Positions 47,336-56,723 are shown, numbered from the stretch's first letter. The stretch is DNA of 64,000 nt from Bacteroidota bacterium (GCA_022710185.1 JAKLHK010000010.1:34566-98565), one strand, 5' to 3'. Program-made: numbers and translations. Notes: generated by a model not told the origin, from the sequence alone.

Positions 47336-49069
47336 TTAGAGGTTTTGTATGAATTGGGTAAGGCTGTTTCCCTGGGAGATATCGAGCCGTTTACGGAGTC
47401 GGTAGCGTGCGATCTCCACACTCTTGGCTGAGATGCCCAGCAAGGGAGCGATCTCCTTAGTCGACAGGTTCAATCTGAGCAATATGGCCAGACGCTTATC
47501 CTGTTCGGTGAGACCGGGGAAGCTGCTGTTGAGTTTCAACCGGAAGTCTTTGTGGATCTGGTCTATCTGAGCATAGAAGGCTTCCATTTCACCGCTGATG
47601 CTTAGCTTCTGCCTCAGCGTAGCCGAGAGCTCAGCCAGTTGGCGGTCGCGTTCCTCTGCCTCCGGCAGGCCGCGCAATTCTTCAATCCGGGAAGCGAGGC
47701 CCTGGATGAACTCCTTCTGGGCCGAAATGCTCAGGGCGATGTTGATGTATTCCCTGCGTTTGGCCTCCAACTTTTGTGTAAGAAGATTATTTTCCAGCTG
47801 CAGGGCACTGACTTCCAATCCGTTGATCGCCTTACGTGAAGAATCGTCACGATCCTGTACTCGGGCAAGCTCTTCCTCAGCCTTTATCCTTTTCTTACGC
47901 TGCCAAAGCATCAGTGCCAGCAGGGCCCCAGTGAGCACGAGCACCGGGAGTAACAATCCGGGCATGCTGAGATCGAGGTAATGCCTCACCCCGTTGGAGG
48001 GCAGAACGGGAGAATCTGTGAACGCAGGGCCGGTGTATACCTTCAGGTCGAAGACATTCTGAACGAAGAACAGGGCCACATAGGTGAGCACGCCTGCGGC
48101 CACAGGGGTGGTAACCCAGCCCAGGGCGATACTGCCCAGGGCCCGGAACTTGATCTCACGCGCCCCTTTAATGATGCCGATCCCCAATACCGAGCCGACC
48201 ACGACCTGTGTACTGGAGATCGGCACCATGGGGATGCGCGGAAGTCCAAGGGAACTGATGAACTGGGAAAGGGAAGTGGAGGAAAACACGAAGAGTACCA
48301 GGGCCTGGGCAAGGACAACGACAATGGCCGCCTCAGGGCTGAGGTCGAGGATGCCGTTTCCCACGGTCTTCATAACTTTCTGGCTATACGTATATATTCC
48401 CACAGCGATGGCCAGACCTCCCAGGAGGAAAAGCATACGGGTACTATCCAGGACAAAAAAACCCAGGTCGACCTGGATCTCTGGTACTGTTCCCACGAAA
48501 ACCCCCATCACATTGGCGATATTGTTGGCTCCCAGGCTATATGCCCCGAATGCCCCCACCATGACAAGCGACAGCCGGATGTAGGCATCGAGCTTAATGA
48601 CGTGGATGCGGGCTTTGTGAAGGCTCCAGCGGAGCAACAGGAACAACAGGGCCGAAAACGCCATCCCCAGCAGGGGGCCGCTGACCCAGGTCCCCACAAT
48701 GGTGCCCAACACACCGTAATCGGTGGGCGTACCAGTAAACAGGCTCCATCCGATGATCGCGCCCACGATCGACTGGGTAGTGGACACCGGAAGGCCGTAG
48801 CGCGTCATAAAATATACAGTGAGTCCGGCGCATAGTGATACCGTGAACGCGCCAGCCAGGGCATTGACCTCGCTCAGTCTGGCCAAAGTTTCTGAGGTCC
48901 CGCTGCCCTGAACTACCGCGCCCAGAATGACAAACAGGCTGGCAATGATTGCCGCCCGTCGAAAAGTGATCATGCGGGCCCCAACAGCTGACCCAAATAC
49001 ATTGGCCGCATCGTTGGCACCCAGGGACCATCCCAGGAACAGACCGCTCGAAATATATATGAGTATCAT
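47336..49069 (-). CDS. PiT phosphate permease fused to coiled coil and LuxR-type HTH
   Basis: A 577-residue fusion in one uninterrupted frame. Residues ~1-345 are a PiT transporter with both inverted-repeat signatures ('GWSLGANDAANVFGSAVGAR', 'YGLPVSTTQSIVGAIIGW', then 'SLGANNIANVMGVFVG' and 'IPMVPISSTQVVVGSVLGIG'). One more TM helix (~355-382) leads to a basic stretch, a long coiled coil (~385-500), and a LuxR/GerE-like HTH at ~517-563 ('LTEQDKRLAILLRLNLSTKE', 'IAPLLGISAKSVEIARYRLR'). The C-terminal half resembles Bacteroidota membrane-bound LuxR-type regulators of the Y_Y_Y or TPR type. This predicts a membrane-tethered DNA-binding transporter. It is second in the operon, after DUF47. Confidence 0.93.
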   Translation of the reverse strand: MILIYISSGLFLGWSLGANDAANVFGSAVGARMITFRRAAIIASLFVILGAVVQGSGTSETLARLSEVNALAGAFTVSLCAGLTVYFMTRYGLPVSTTQSIVGAIIGWSLFTGTPTDYGVLGTIVGTWVSGPLLGMAFSALLFLLLRWSLHKARIHVIKLDAYIRLSLVMVGAFGAYSLGANNIANVMGVFVGTVPEIQVDLGFFVLDSTRMLFLLGGLAIAVGIYTYSQKVMKTVGNGILDLSPEAAIVVVLAQALVLFVFSSTSLSQFISSLGLPRIPMVPISSTQVVVGSVLGIGIIKGAREIKFRALGSIALGWVTTPVAAGVLTYVALFFVQNVFDLKVYTGPAFTDSPVLPSNGVRHYLDLSMPGLLLPVLVLTGALLALMLWQRKKRIKAEEELARVQDRDDSSRKAINGLEVSALQLENNLLTQKLEAKRREYINIALSISAQKEFIQGLASRIEELRGLPEAEERDRQLAELSATLRQKLSISGEMEAFYAQIDQIHKDFRLKLNSSFPGLTEQDKRLAILLRLNLSTKEIAPLLGISAKSVEIARYRLRKRLDISQGNSLTQFIQNL

Positions 49070-49102
49070 GCGCGGATGGGGCCTCGTGTGAAGGTCAACA
49101 GA

Positions 49103-49750
49103 CTATATAGTGCGCTTAATGGCCATAATGGACAAGACATCGGCTGCCTTTTGCGCAGCGTCAGAAAGGTTCTCAATGTGAAGGGTGAAATAGCGCAAGT
49201 GGAACTTCTCGCTAAGCTTGATGTTCGGCATCTCATGGAACACCTTTCGCTTGGTCGCATCGGCTACCTTATCGGCTTCCTTTTCATAAAGATAGACCCT
49301 GTGCAGCTTTTCCTTAACCGAACCTGGATCGCGGAAGTAGGCCCTGGCCGCAGGGATCAGGGACTCGATGGATGCCACGGAGAGCTCGGTTAGTTTAATA
49401 AAGTCCTGATTCAGCTCTGCTGGTATGAAGGGTATCTCCACATCGAATTGGTACAGGTTGGTCTTCGCCAGGTCAATGATGTTGTCCAGGGCTTCCAACA
49501 AATTAAGGATATCACCCCGGAGTTGTGGCAGAAGCGATTGCGTGTACATGGTACTCTCCACCTTGCGCTTTATGATGTCCGCATCATTCTCCAGCGTGGA
49601 TAAAGTCTGCAGGTTCCGAAGGAAACTGTCCCTGTCACCATATAAATAGTTCTTCACCCCTTCCCGGAAGATGATCACCCCCTGGTCGATAAGATCCAGA
49701 AACTCTTCGATGAGCTGGATCGAATTCTCTGCGTGCTTGAAAAGTTTCAT
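49103..49750 (-). CDS. DUF47/PhoU-like phosphate transport regulator
   Basis: A 215-residue all-helical protein of the DUF47 (PhoU-related) family, the usual partner of PiT permeases. 'EFLDLIDQGVIIFREGVKNY', 'LENDADIIKRKVESTMY' and 'LEALDNIIDLAKTN' carry the conserved E/D-x-x-x-D metal-binding pairs of the PhoU fold; 'KEADKVADATKRKVF' is the second half. It is first in the operon, 22-25 nt after the predicted transcription start, and 33 bp before the PiT fusion. DUF47 proteins are thought to modulate PiT activity. Confidence 0.92.
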   Translation of the reverse strand: MKLFKHAENSIQLIEEFLDLIDQGVIIFREGVKNYLYGDRDSFLRNLQTLSTLENDADIIKRKVESTMYTQSLLPQLRGDILNLLEALDNIIDLAKTNLYQFDVEIPFIPAELNQDFIKLTELSVASIESLIPAARAYFRDPGSVKEKLHRVYLYEKEADKVADATKRKVFHEMPNIKLSEKFHLRYFTLHIENLSDAAQKAADVLSIMAIKRTI

Positions 49751-49778
49751 TGGACGGGGCAGATGCTATGTTAAGGTC

Positions 49779-49808
49779 AAAAGTAAGGAGAGTATCATGG
49801 GGTAGCAA
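49779..49808 (-). promoter_or_regulatory. Promoter of the phosphate-type operon (TTG-N19-TACTTTTG)
   Basis: The minus strand reads TTG (49808-49806), 19 bp, TACTTTTG (49786-49779), a full match to the Bacteroidota consensus. Transcription from about 49772 gives a ~22-nt leader before the DUF47 start. No other comparable promoter was noticed between the following genes, so one transcript probably covers 49750 to 39896. An operator within 49800-49870 is possible, but I see no clear palindrome. Confidence 0.75.
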
Positions 49809-50141
49809 GGCTGTAAACTACCCCTTTAATATCCCAAGCAAGCTTGTATAGTTTTGTAATAAGTTTTATTCTCTCATTTTCTGTTATTTATATCCACTTC
49901 TGTAGTTATTATTTTCCATTATCTCCCATCAGAGATAGGCATTGTAGAGGTTTTTTATCGACATGAATGTGTTTATTCATGGTATGGCATGGATAGTCAT
50001 AGCGAAAATCCAGGCTCAGTATAGACTGGTGATCAGGCACGGTGAACAGATACCCCCTTATTGTGGTTTCATAAAAATACATTCAAAGAAATGAACGCTC
50101 GAACCGGCACCTTCCAACGCCTTTTAAACGGCGTTTAAAAA
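49809..50141. other. AT-rich stretch without a gene
   Basis: About 330 bp, clearly richer in A+T than all neighbours (long T/A runs at 49850-49960), with no open frame of note. It separates the phosphate operon from the decayed AbgT gene. It may hold upstream regulatory sites for the operon promoter or be leftover sequence from the decay of the neighbouring region. Confidence 0.5.
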
Positions 50142-51031
50142 GTGGGCAACGCCCTCCCTCATCCGGTTAATGGTATTGCACTCGCCCCGCCGTCCCCTGA
50201 CCTTTATGGTCGTGTTCACGGGCATCCTGAGCAATATGGCTTCCGATGTGGGCTATGTCCTTCTGATCCCCCTGGCCGGTGTGATTTTCCTGGCAGTAGG
50301 TCGTCATCCCCTGGCGGGTATGGCCGCTGCCTTTGCAGGCGTCTCGGGGGGCTTCAGTGCCAACCTCTTCCTGGGGACCATCGATCCCTTGTTGGCCGGA
50401 CTGTCGGAGGAAGCGGCCCACATCCCCGACCCTGGCTATCATGTCAATCCTACGGCCAATTACTACTTCATGGCAGCATCAACCTTCATTATCGCGTTTG
50501 TAGGCACACTTGTCACAGAACGCCTGGTGGAGCCCCGTCTGGGAGTGTATACAGGGCCTGCAGTGGAGGATGGGCACGGAATGCACCCGCCTGATCGAAG
50601 GGAAAGGCAAGGCCTATGGATTCGCCACCGGAGCATACAAGAACGACTGGATGTCATGAATGGCATTGCCGCCCCCATGAAGACCCTGGCCACATACCTT
50701 GTGCTGGTGTTCTTTGCCGCTCAGTTCTGGGCCTGGTTCAAGTGGAGTAACCTGGGCATCACCTGGGCTATTCCCCTGAACTCTCCCAGGTGGCCTTCCG
50801 TATCGGCGACAGCGTGACCAATGTGGTGTCGCCGATGATGAGCTTCTTCGCCCTGATCATTGCCTTCTTTCAGAAATATGAACCTACCACTGGAATAGGC
50901 ACATCATAGCCACTATGGTTCCATACAGTATTGAATTCTTCCTCATCTGGACCCTGATGCTCATCGTTTGGCTGCTGCTCGGCTTACCCCTGGGGCCGGA
51001 TGCGGGGATACACTACCAAATGGGAGGATGA
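50142..51031 (+). pseudogene. Remnant of an AbgT-family transporter
   Basis: Pieces of an AbgT (p-aminobenzoyl-glutamate type) transporter in different frames. 'VGNALPHPV' (50142) is the N-terminus. After a deletion, '[20 protein letters not shown]' and '[20 protein letters not shown]' are read from 50170, with '[10 protein letters not shown]'. A frameshift near 50640 splits '[13 protein letters not shown]' from '[20 protein letters not shown]'. After another deletion near 50775, '[20 protein letters not shown]' is read; a last frameshift near 50905 precedes '[20 protein letters not shown]' and 'LLLGLPLGPDAG'. A full member has about 500 codons; under 300 remain. The end runs into a GTGAGT array. 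Confidence 0.88.
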
Positions 51032-51037
51032 GGGTGG

Positions 51038-51110
51038 ATTAGGAGTGTGAAGTGTGAGTGTGAGGTTTGAGTGTGAGTGTGAGTGTGGAGTATGGAGTGC
51101 GGGGGTGAGG
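51038..51110. repeat. Degenerate GTGAGT array
   Basis: GTGAGT/GTGTGA hexamer-like repeats between the AbgT remnant and the RND operon, with decayed copies such as GTGTGGAG and GAGTATGG. Confidence 0.8.
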
Positions 51111-51184
51111 GTGGATGAATGGGAAACGTGAATTGTACTAATTTTAGCCACTGTGCAAGGATCTCAGCCATGATGACAGTGCGA

Positions 51185-52219
51185 ATGAAAATCTTGAAGG
51201 CTATACCCTACATTATTCTCGTCGGGGTCGCTTCTTCTTGTGGGAAGAGCAACGACAAAGCCGCTCAGGGCGGGGCGGCGAGGAGCCTGCAGGTTGAAGG
51301 GATTATCGTTAAACCGCAAGCCTTCAGCTCCACGCTTACGGCCACCGCCGAACTGCTGGCGAACGAGCAGATCGAAGTAAAGGCTCCCCTCTCCGGGCAG
51401 GTGCTCGAAATCTATTTCAGGGAAGGCCAGGAAGTCAAGAAAGGGGATCCCATCCTCCGCCTGGACGACCGGGACTGGAAGGCACAGCTTTCAGGGATCA
51501 AGGCGGAACTGGATGTGGCACAGAAAAATTACGCCCGGTCAAATGAACTGCTTGCCGTGGAGGGAAGCAGCCAGGAAGAGGTGGACAGGGCCTTGTCTGC
51601 GGTGGAGACCCTCAGATCCAGGGTTCAGCAGCTGAGCCTGAACATCGAACGGGCAAACATCAGCGCGCCTTTCTCCGGTCGCCTGGGCATGAGGAACTTC
51701 AGCAAAGGTGCCTTCCTGAAAGAAGGAGATGTTGTGACCACCCTCGCGGCGGTCCATCCTCTGAAAGTCGATTTCAGACTGCCACAGGAGAACATCAGCG
51801 AGGTGGCGATCGGCAAGCCGATACAAGTGGTGGTTGGGAATGACACTCTGGATGCCACGATTTATGCCATCGATCCCATTATCGATCCGCAATCCCGGAC
51901 GATCCATATCCGAGCTCTGATGCAGCACCATGGGGATAAGGTCATCCCGCCCGGAACCTTCGCCCAGATGGTAATGAGCACGCATGATGACGGAGACGCT
52001 TTGCTGGTACCTACCCAGGCCGTGGTCCCGGAGATCGACCAGCATACGGTATATCTGTTCAAACGCGGCAAAGCGTTAAAAAGGGTCATCAGGATGGGAA
52101 ACAGAACCGCTGACAAAGTACAGGTACTACAGGGCATTGAAGCCGGAGACACCTTGATTACCACAGGATTGCTCATGGTAAAGGACGGGATGGACCTCGA
52201 GCTGCTCCGGATAAACTAG
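51185..52219 (+). CDS. RND efflux periplasmic adaptor (membrane fusion protein)
   Basis: Periplasmic adaptor of a tripartite efflux pump. A lipoprotein: the lipobox 'VGVASSC' places Cys about 19 residues after MKILKAI. The barrel-sandwich (lipoyl) halves are 'NEQIEVKAPLSGQVLEIYF' with 'EGQEVKKGDPILRL', and 'INISAPFSGRLG'-type sequence after a ~60-residue coiled-coil hairpin. A beta-barrel and a membrane-proximal domain follow ('DALLVPTQAVVPEIDQHTVY'). Earlier starts at 51119 or 51170 are in frame, but 51185 gives the shortest leader compatible with lipid export. First gene of an adaptor - RND - TolC operon. Confidence 0.93.
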   Translation: MKILKAIPYIILVGVASSCGKSNDKAAQGGAARSLQVEGIIVKPQAFSSTLTATAELLANEQIEVKAPLSGQVLEIYFREGQEVKKGDPILRLDDRDWKAQLSGIKAELDVAQKNYARSNELLAVEGSSQEEVDRALSAVETLRSRVQQLSLNIERANISAPFSGRLGMRNFSKGAFLKEGDVVTTLAAVHPLKVDFRLPQENISEVAIGKPIQVVVGNDTLDATIYAIDPIIDPQSRTIHIRALMQHHGDKVIPPGTFAQMVMSTHDDGDALLVPTQAVVPEIDQHTVYLFKRGKALKRVIRMGNRTADKVQVLQGIEAGDTLITTGLLMVKDGMDLELLRIN

Positions 52220-52228
52220 CAGAATCAG

Positions 52229-55200
52229 ATGACCCTATCCGAGATCAGCATCAAGAGGCCGGTATTGGCCACGGTATTCGCCATCGTCATCGTATTGCTG
52301 GGCGTGGTGGGGTATTTGTCCCTCGGCGTCAGGGAGTATCCCAGCGTGGACCCACCCATTGTTACGGTACAGACCAATTACCCTGGGGCCAATGCGGAGG
52401 TCATTGAATCCCAGATCACTGAACCCCTTGAGGATCAGATTAACAGCATAGACGGGATCAAGGTGCTCCGCTCCAACAGCACGGACGGAAGAAGTACGAT
52501 CACTGTGGAATTCCTGCCGGAGATCGACCTGAACAATGCGGCCAACGATGTGCGCGATAAAGTTTCCAGGGCCATCAACAGCCTTCCGCCCGATGCCGAC
52601 CCACCCACCGTGAACAAGGCCGACGCAGATGCGGAGACCATCCTGACCATCACGGTACAAAGCAGGAAACGATCCCTGCTCGATCTCAGCCAGATCGGCA
52701 ATAATGTCTTCAAAGAGCGCCTGCAGACCATTCCCGGCGTGAGCAGCATCAGGATTTGGGGGGAGAAGAAGTATGCGATGCGACTGGAGCTTGACCCGGT
52801 GCGGATGAGCGAGCTGAACATCACCCCGGCCGAGATCAAGCGCGCGCTGGCCGGGCAAAACATTGAGCTGCCCTCCGGTAGGATCGAAGGAACGGAGACC
52901 GAGATGTCTGTCCGCACCCTGGGACTCCTCACCACCCCGGAAGACTTTGAGAACCTCATCATCGGGAAATTTAATAACTCCCTGGTCAGGATCAGGGATA
53001 TCGGTTCGGTCCGGCTGGGGGCCGAGGCGGAACGTACCCTGCTCCGCGGGAATGGCGTGATCCCCATGGTGGGGATTGCCCTGCAGCCCCAGCCCGGATC
53101 CAATTATATCGATATCGTCGACGAAGCCTTCCGCCGCGTGGAGCTGATCAAAAAGGAACTTCCCCCGGATATCGAATTGAACGTGGCCATGGACCGGACC
53201 CTGACCATCCGCAAGGCCATCCGCGAAGTGGAGTCCACCATCCTGCTGGCCTTCCTGCTGGTGCTGCTGGTCATCCTGTTCTTCCTGAGGAACTGGCGGA
53301 CGACCCTCATCCCCGTGGTCGTCATCCCCATCTCCCTGGTGGGCAGCTTCGCCTTTCTCTACGCTTCGGGCTTTTCCATCAATATCCTGTCGCTGCTGGG
53401 CCTGGTACTGGCCACCGGCCTGGTGGTCGATGATGCCATCGTGGTGATGGAGAACATCTATTCCAAGATCGAAAAAGGACTTCATCCGGTCAGGGCGGCC
53501 TTCCAGGGTTCGAGGGAAGTTTTCTTCGCCGTCCTGTCCACCTCGATCACCCTGATCTGCGTCTTCCTGCCCATTTTCTTCATGACGGGTCTGACCGGAA
53601 AACTGTTCCGGGAATTTGCCATGGTGGTGGTAGGTTCCATCATCATCTCCACCTTCATCGCGCTCACCCTCACTCCGATGATGAGTTCGAGGATGCTGAG
53701 GGGGAACACCACTGAGAACGCGCTGATGCGGTATTTCGGGTCCATCGTCAGCACGGCCACCTCAGCCTATGTTTCCTCCCTGAAGAATTTCCTGCAGAGG
53801 CGATGGCTCGCTTTCCCTGTATTCTTTGCGATGCTGGCCATCATCTACCTGGCAGGCTCACAGCTGAAATCTGAGCTGGCGCCCCTGGAGGACAAAAGCC
53901 AGCTGAGGGTCCTGTCCACGGCCCCGGAGGGGACTTCCTTCGAGGCTATGGACAACTATCAGCTCCAGCTGATGCATCTGTTGGATACCCTACCTGAAAA
54001 AGCCTTCCTTCTGGGCGTCACCTCCCCCAGCTTCAGATCAGCCACAGCCGCCAATTCTTCCTTCATATCGATAACCCTGAAGGAACCTGAGCTGAGGGAA
54101 AGGTCGCAGAGCGAGCTGGCCGACCTGATCAACCGCAAGCTCCGCGCGTTCACCTTTGCCCGGACCATCGTGGTGCAGGACCCGACCATACGGACCAGCG
54201 GAGGGGGCGGAAGCAGGCTTCCGGTACAATTCGTGCTCCAGGCTCCGGACCTTGAGCGCCTGAAGAGGGTGTTGCCTGCCTTCATGGACAGTGTCCAGCA
54301 GAGCCCCGTCTTTGCCATATCCCAGGTAGACCTGAAATTCAACAAGCCGGAGATCATCCTGAGCATCAACCGGAACAAAGCCTCACTGATGGGCGTGAGT
54401 GTCAACGATATCGCGCAGACGCTGCAGACCTTCCTCAGCGAGGAGCGGCTGGGGTACTTCATCCGGGACGGAAAGCAATACTATGTCATCGCCCAGGCAA
54501 AGGATGAAAGGAAGGACGAACCCCTGGACATGCGCAACATCAGTGTGCGCAACGAGGCCAACCAGATGGTCACCCTCGACAACCTGGTGGATATGGAGTT
54601 CACCAGCAGGCCGCCCTCGCTGCTGAGGTACAACCGTTATTCGTCAGCCACCATCGATGCCGATCCGGCCCCGGGATACACCCTGGGCGACGGTATCGAT
54701 GAAATGAGGCGAATCTCAAAAATGCTGCTGGATGAAAGCTTCAGCACCGAGCTGGCTGGCACGGCCTCCGATTTCGAGGAAAGTTCGAAAAGCACGAGCA
54801 TCGTCTTTCTCTTCGCCCTGATCCTGGTCTACCTGACCCTTGCCGCGCAGTTCGAAAGTTTCAGGGATCCGCTGACGATCCTGTTGACGGTACCGCTGGC
54901 CCTGGCCGGCGCTGTGCTCACCCTCTGGGCTTTTGGCCAGACCCTCAACATCTTCAGCCAGATCGGAATGGTGGTATTGGTGGGGATAGTGACCAAGAAT
55001 GCCATCCTGATCGTGGAGTTCGCCAATCAGAAAAGGAGTGCGGGCATGTCCCTGCAGGCCGCCGCTTACGAAGCCGCCGCACAGCGTTTCCGACCCATCC
55101 TGATGACCAGCATGTCCACCGTGCTGGGTGCCTTACCCATTGCCCTGGCCCTGGGCGATTCATCCTCGAGCCGCATCCCTATGGGCCTGACCATCATCGG

Positions 55201-55306
55201 GGGACTGATCCTGGCCCTGGTGCTCACCCTTTACCTTATTCCGGCCCTTTACACTTATATTGCCAGTAAAGAAAGCAGTATCCTGAATGAAGAAGATTTC
55301 AGCTAA
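52229..55306 (+). CDS. RND multidrug efflux transporter (AcrB/MexB-like, HAE1)
   Basis: Inner-membrane proton-driven pump of the HAE1 group, 1025 residues, 12 TM helices and two large periplasmic loops. It starts with 'ISIKRPVLATVFAIVIVLLG' and 'LGVREYPSVDPPIVTVQTNY', as in AcrB. TM4 has the proton-relay Asp pair in 'LATGLVVDDAIVVMENIYSK', and 'FFLRNWRTTLIPVVVIPISL' is also typical. The second half has 'LTLAAQFESFRDPLTILLTV' and 'IGMVVLVGIVTKNAILIVEF'. Substrate unknown. Ends 20 nt inside the TolC gene. Confidence 0.97.
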   Translation: MTLSEISIKRPVLATVFAIVIVLLGVVGYLSLGVREYPSVDPPIVTVQTNYPGANAEVIESQITEPLEDQINSIDGIKVLRSNSTDGRSTITVEFLPEIDLNNAANDVRDKVSRAINSLPPDADPPTVNKADADAETILTITVQSRKRSLLDLSQIGNNVFKERLQTIPGVSSIRIWGEKKYAMRLELDPVRMSELNITPAEIKRALAGQNIELPSGRIEGTETEMSVRTLGLLTTPEDFENLIIGKFNNSLVRIRDIGSVRLGAEAERTLLRGNGVIPMVGIALQPQPGSNYIDIVDEAFRRVELIKKELPPDIELNVAMDRTLTIRKAIREVESTILLAFLLVLLVILFFLRNWRTTLIPVVVIPISLVGSFAFLYASGFSINILSLLGLVLATGLVVDDAIVVMENIYSKIEKGLHPVRAAFQGSREVFFAVLSTSITLICVFLPIFFMTGLTGKLFREFAMVVVGSIIISTFIALTLTPMMSSRMLRGNTTENALMRYFGSIVSTATSAYVSSLKNFLQRRWLAFPVFFAMLAIIYLAGSQLKSELAPLEDKSQLRVLSTAPEGTSFEAMDNYQLQLMHLLDTLPEKAFLLGVTSPSFRSATAANSSFISITLKEPELRERSQSELADLINRKLRAFTFARTIVVQDPTIRTSGGGGSRLPVQFVLQAPDLERLKRVLPAFMDSVQQSPVFAISQVDLKFNKPEIILSINRNKASLMGVSVNDIAQTLQTFLSEERLGYFIRDGKQYYVIAQAKDERKDEPLDMRNISVRNEANQMVTLDNLVDMEFTSRPPSLLRYNRYSSATIDADPAPGYTLGDGIDEMRRISKMLLDESFSTELAGTASDFEESSKSTSIVFLFALILVYLTLAAQFESFRDPLTILLTVPLALAGAVLTLWAFGQTLNIFSQIGMVVLVGIVTKNAILIVEFANQKRSAGMSLQAAAYEAAAQRFRPILMTSMSTVLGALPIALALGDSSSSRIPMGLTIIGGLILALVLTLYLIPALYTYIASKESSILNEEDFS

Positions 55307-56597
55307 CATCCTTGTCCTCCTGGCCCTGCTCCCCGGAAATGCGGCGGCACAAACGCTCGGAACGCTGATCGGCACTGCCTTGCAGAACAACTACCAGATC
55401 GCGGTGCTCAGGAATGAAGCCAGGATTGCGGCCAACAACAATACGGCCGGCAATGCCGGTCAATTGCCGTCGGCAGAGCTGAATGGGACCTATTCAACCT
55501 CCGGCAACAACACCCTTCAGGTATTTGCCGACGGAACCCGCAGGGAAGGAAGCAATGCGGGAAACTCCAGCATTAATATCTCTGCCCTCGCCAACTGGAC
55601 CGCATTCGATGGTTTCAGGGTTTACGCGAGGAAAGACCAGCTCAACTACCTGGAAGAGCTCGGACAGCTGAATGCCCGCTTCTATATTGAGCAGAGCGTG
55701 GCAGACATTGCGGCCACCTATTATGAGCTCTTGTACGAAAAGCGACTGCTGCGGCATCTCGGGCATTCGCTCAATATCTCTGCTTTTCGCTTGGGTATTG
55801 AACTGAAAAAGAAGGAGATAGGCTCAGGGACGATGATCAGCTACGGTCAGGCGGTGGTGGATCATCAGACCGACAGCATTTTGCTCCTGGCCCAGCAGAA
55901 CAGGATCGAGGGCCTGGAGATTGAACTGAAACGGGTGGTCAACCTGGGCATAAGGGAAGCGCTGACCATAGCGGACACGGCCTTCGACTTCCTGTTGCTG
56001 CCGGAGCGGGATAGCCTGGTTTATGGCGTGAAGCAGCACAACAGCCAGCTGGACCGGCAGCGACTGGTTGAACTGATCGCTGAGACCCGGCTCAGGGAGG
56101 AACAGGCGAACCGTTACCCCAGGGTGGATCTCTTTGCCGGTTACCAGTATGTACGTTCCACCTCCGAAGTGGGCTTCTTTCAGTCCAACCAGAATTACGG
56201 GCCTACCGCAGGGGTCAGCGTCAATTTCAATCTGTTCCGGGGGGGCGAAGTGAACCGGAACATCAGGAATGCCGCGATAGAAAATGAGAATGCCCGCTTG
56301 CTGTTGCAGCAGGTCGGCACCGATCTGGAGGCCGAAGTGCATGCGCTATACGGGCAGTACCTTTCCGTGCAGGAGCGCATGGCCCTGGCCAGGAAGAACG
56401 TGGTCCGCAGCAGGCAGGTATACGCTGCCGCAGAGCAGCAGCTGCGCCAGGGCGCCATCAACGGCTATGATTTCCGGCTGACTCAGCTCAGCCTGCTGAA
56501 CGCCGAGCTCAGCCTGGTCCAATTGGAGTACTCTCTGAAGTTGCTGGAGATTTCCCTGAACCGTATGTCAGGGCGGGTACTGGAGAAGTACTTGTAA
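55287..56597 (+). CDS. TolC-family outer-membrane channel
   Basis: Outer-membrane exit duct of the efflux system. 436 residues with signal peptide ('ISANILVLLALLPGNAAAQ') and two OEP repeats of long coiled helices and strands ('LGTLIGTALQNNYQIAVLRN', 'GAINGYDFRLTQLSLLNAEL', 'YSLKLLEISLNRMSG'). 'ANRYPRVDLFAGYQYVRS' is a conserved beta-strand segment. The start lies 20 nt before the end of the RND gene, so the three genes are co-translated. No local regulator (TetR or MarR) is present. Confidence 0.93.
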   Translation: MKKISANILVLLALLPGNAAAQTLGTLIGTALQNNYQIAVLRNEARIAANNNTAGNAGQLPSAELNGTYSTSGNNTLQVFADGTRREGSNAGNSSINISALANWTAFDGFRVYARKDQLNYLEELGQLNARFYIEQSVADIAATYYELLYEKRLLRHLGHSLNISAFRLGIELKKKEIGSGTMISYGQAVVDHQTDSILLLAQQNRIEGLEIELKRVVNLGIREALTIADTAFDFLLLPERDSLVYGVKQHNSQLDRQRLVELIAETRLREEQANRYPRVDLFAGYQYVRSTSEVGFFQSNQNYGPTAGVSVNFNLFRGGEVNRNIRNAAIENENARLLLQQVGTDLEAEVHALYGQYLSVQERMALARKNVVRSRQVYAAAEQQLRQGAINGYDFRLTQLSLLNAELSLVQLEYSLKLLEISLNRMSGRVLEKYL

Positions 56598-56673
56598 GTC
56601 CTGGATGAGAGCGATTCGTGCTTTCTGATTTGAATTCAAGATGTGCGTTGTTCGATGGTGGGGAGGTTCTCCC

Positions 56674-56693
56674 TCACACTCACACTCACACTC
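56674..56693. repeat. CTCACA hexamer array (inverse of GTGAGT)
   Basis: CTCACACTCACACTCACACT in the convergent gap between the TolC gene and the gliding-type protein gene, opposite in orientation to other GTGAGT arrays in the window. The surrounding gap (56598-56723) holds nothing else. Confidence 0.85.
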
Positions 56694-56723
56694 TTGCCCT
56701 TGCTCTCGCTGCTTCGTCTCCGC

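Noticed and set aside
49809..50141. AT-rich stretch as a prophage or insertion-sequence end
   Set aside because: No integrase, transposase, terminal repeats or attachment-site duplication could be seen.
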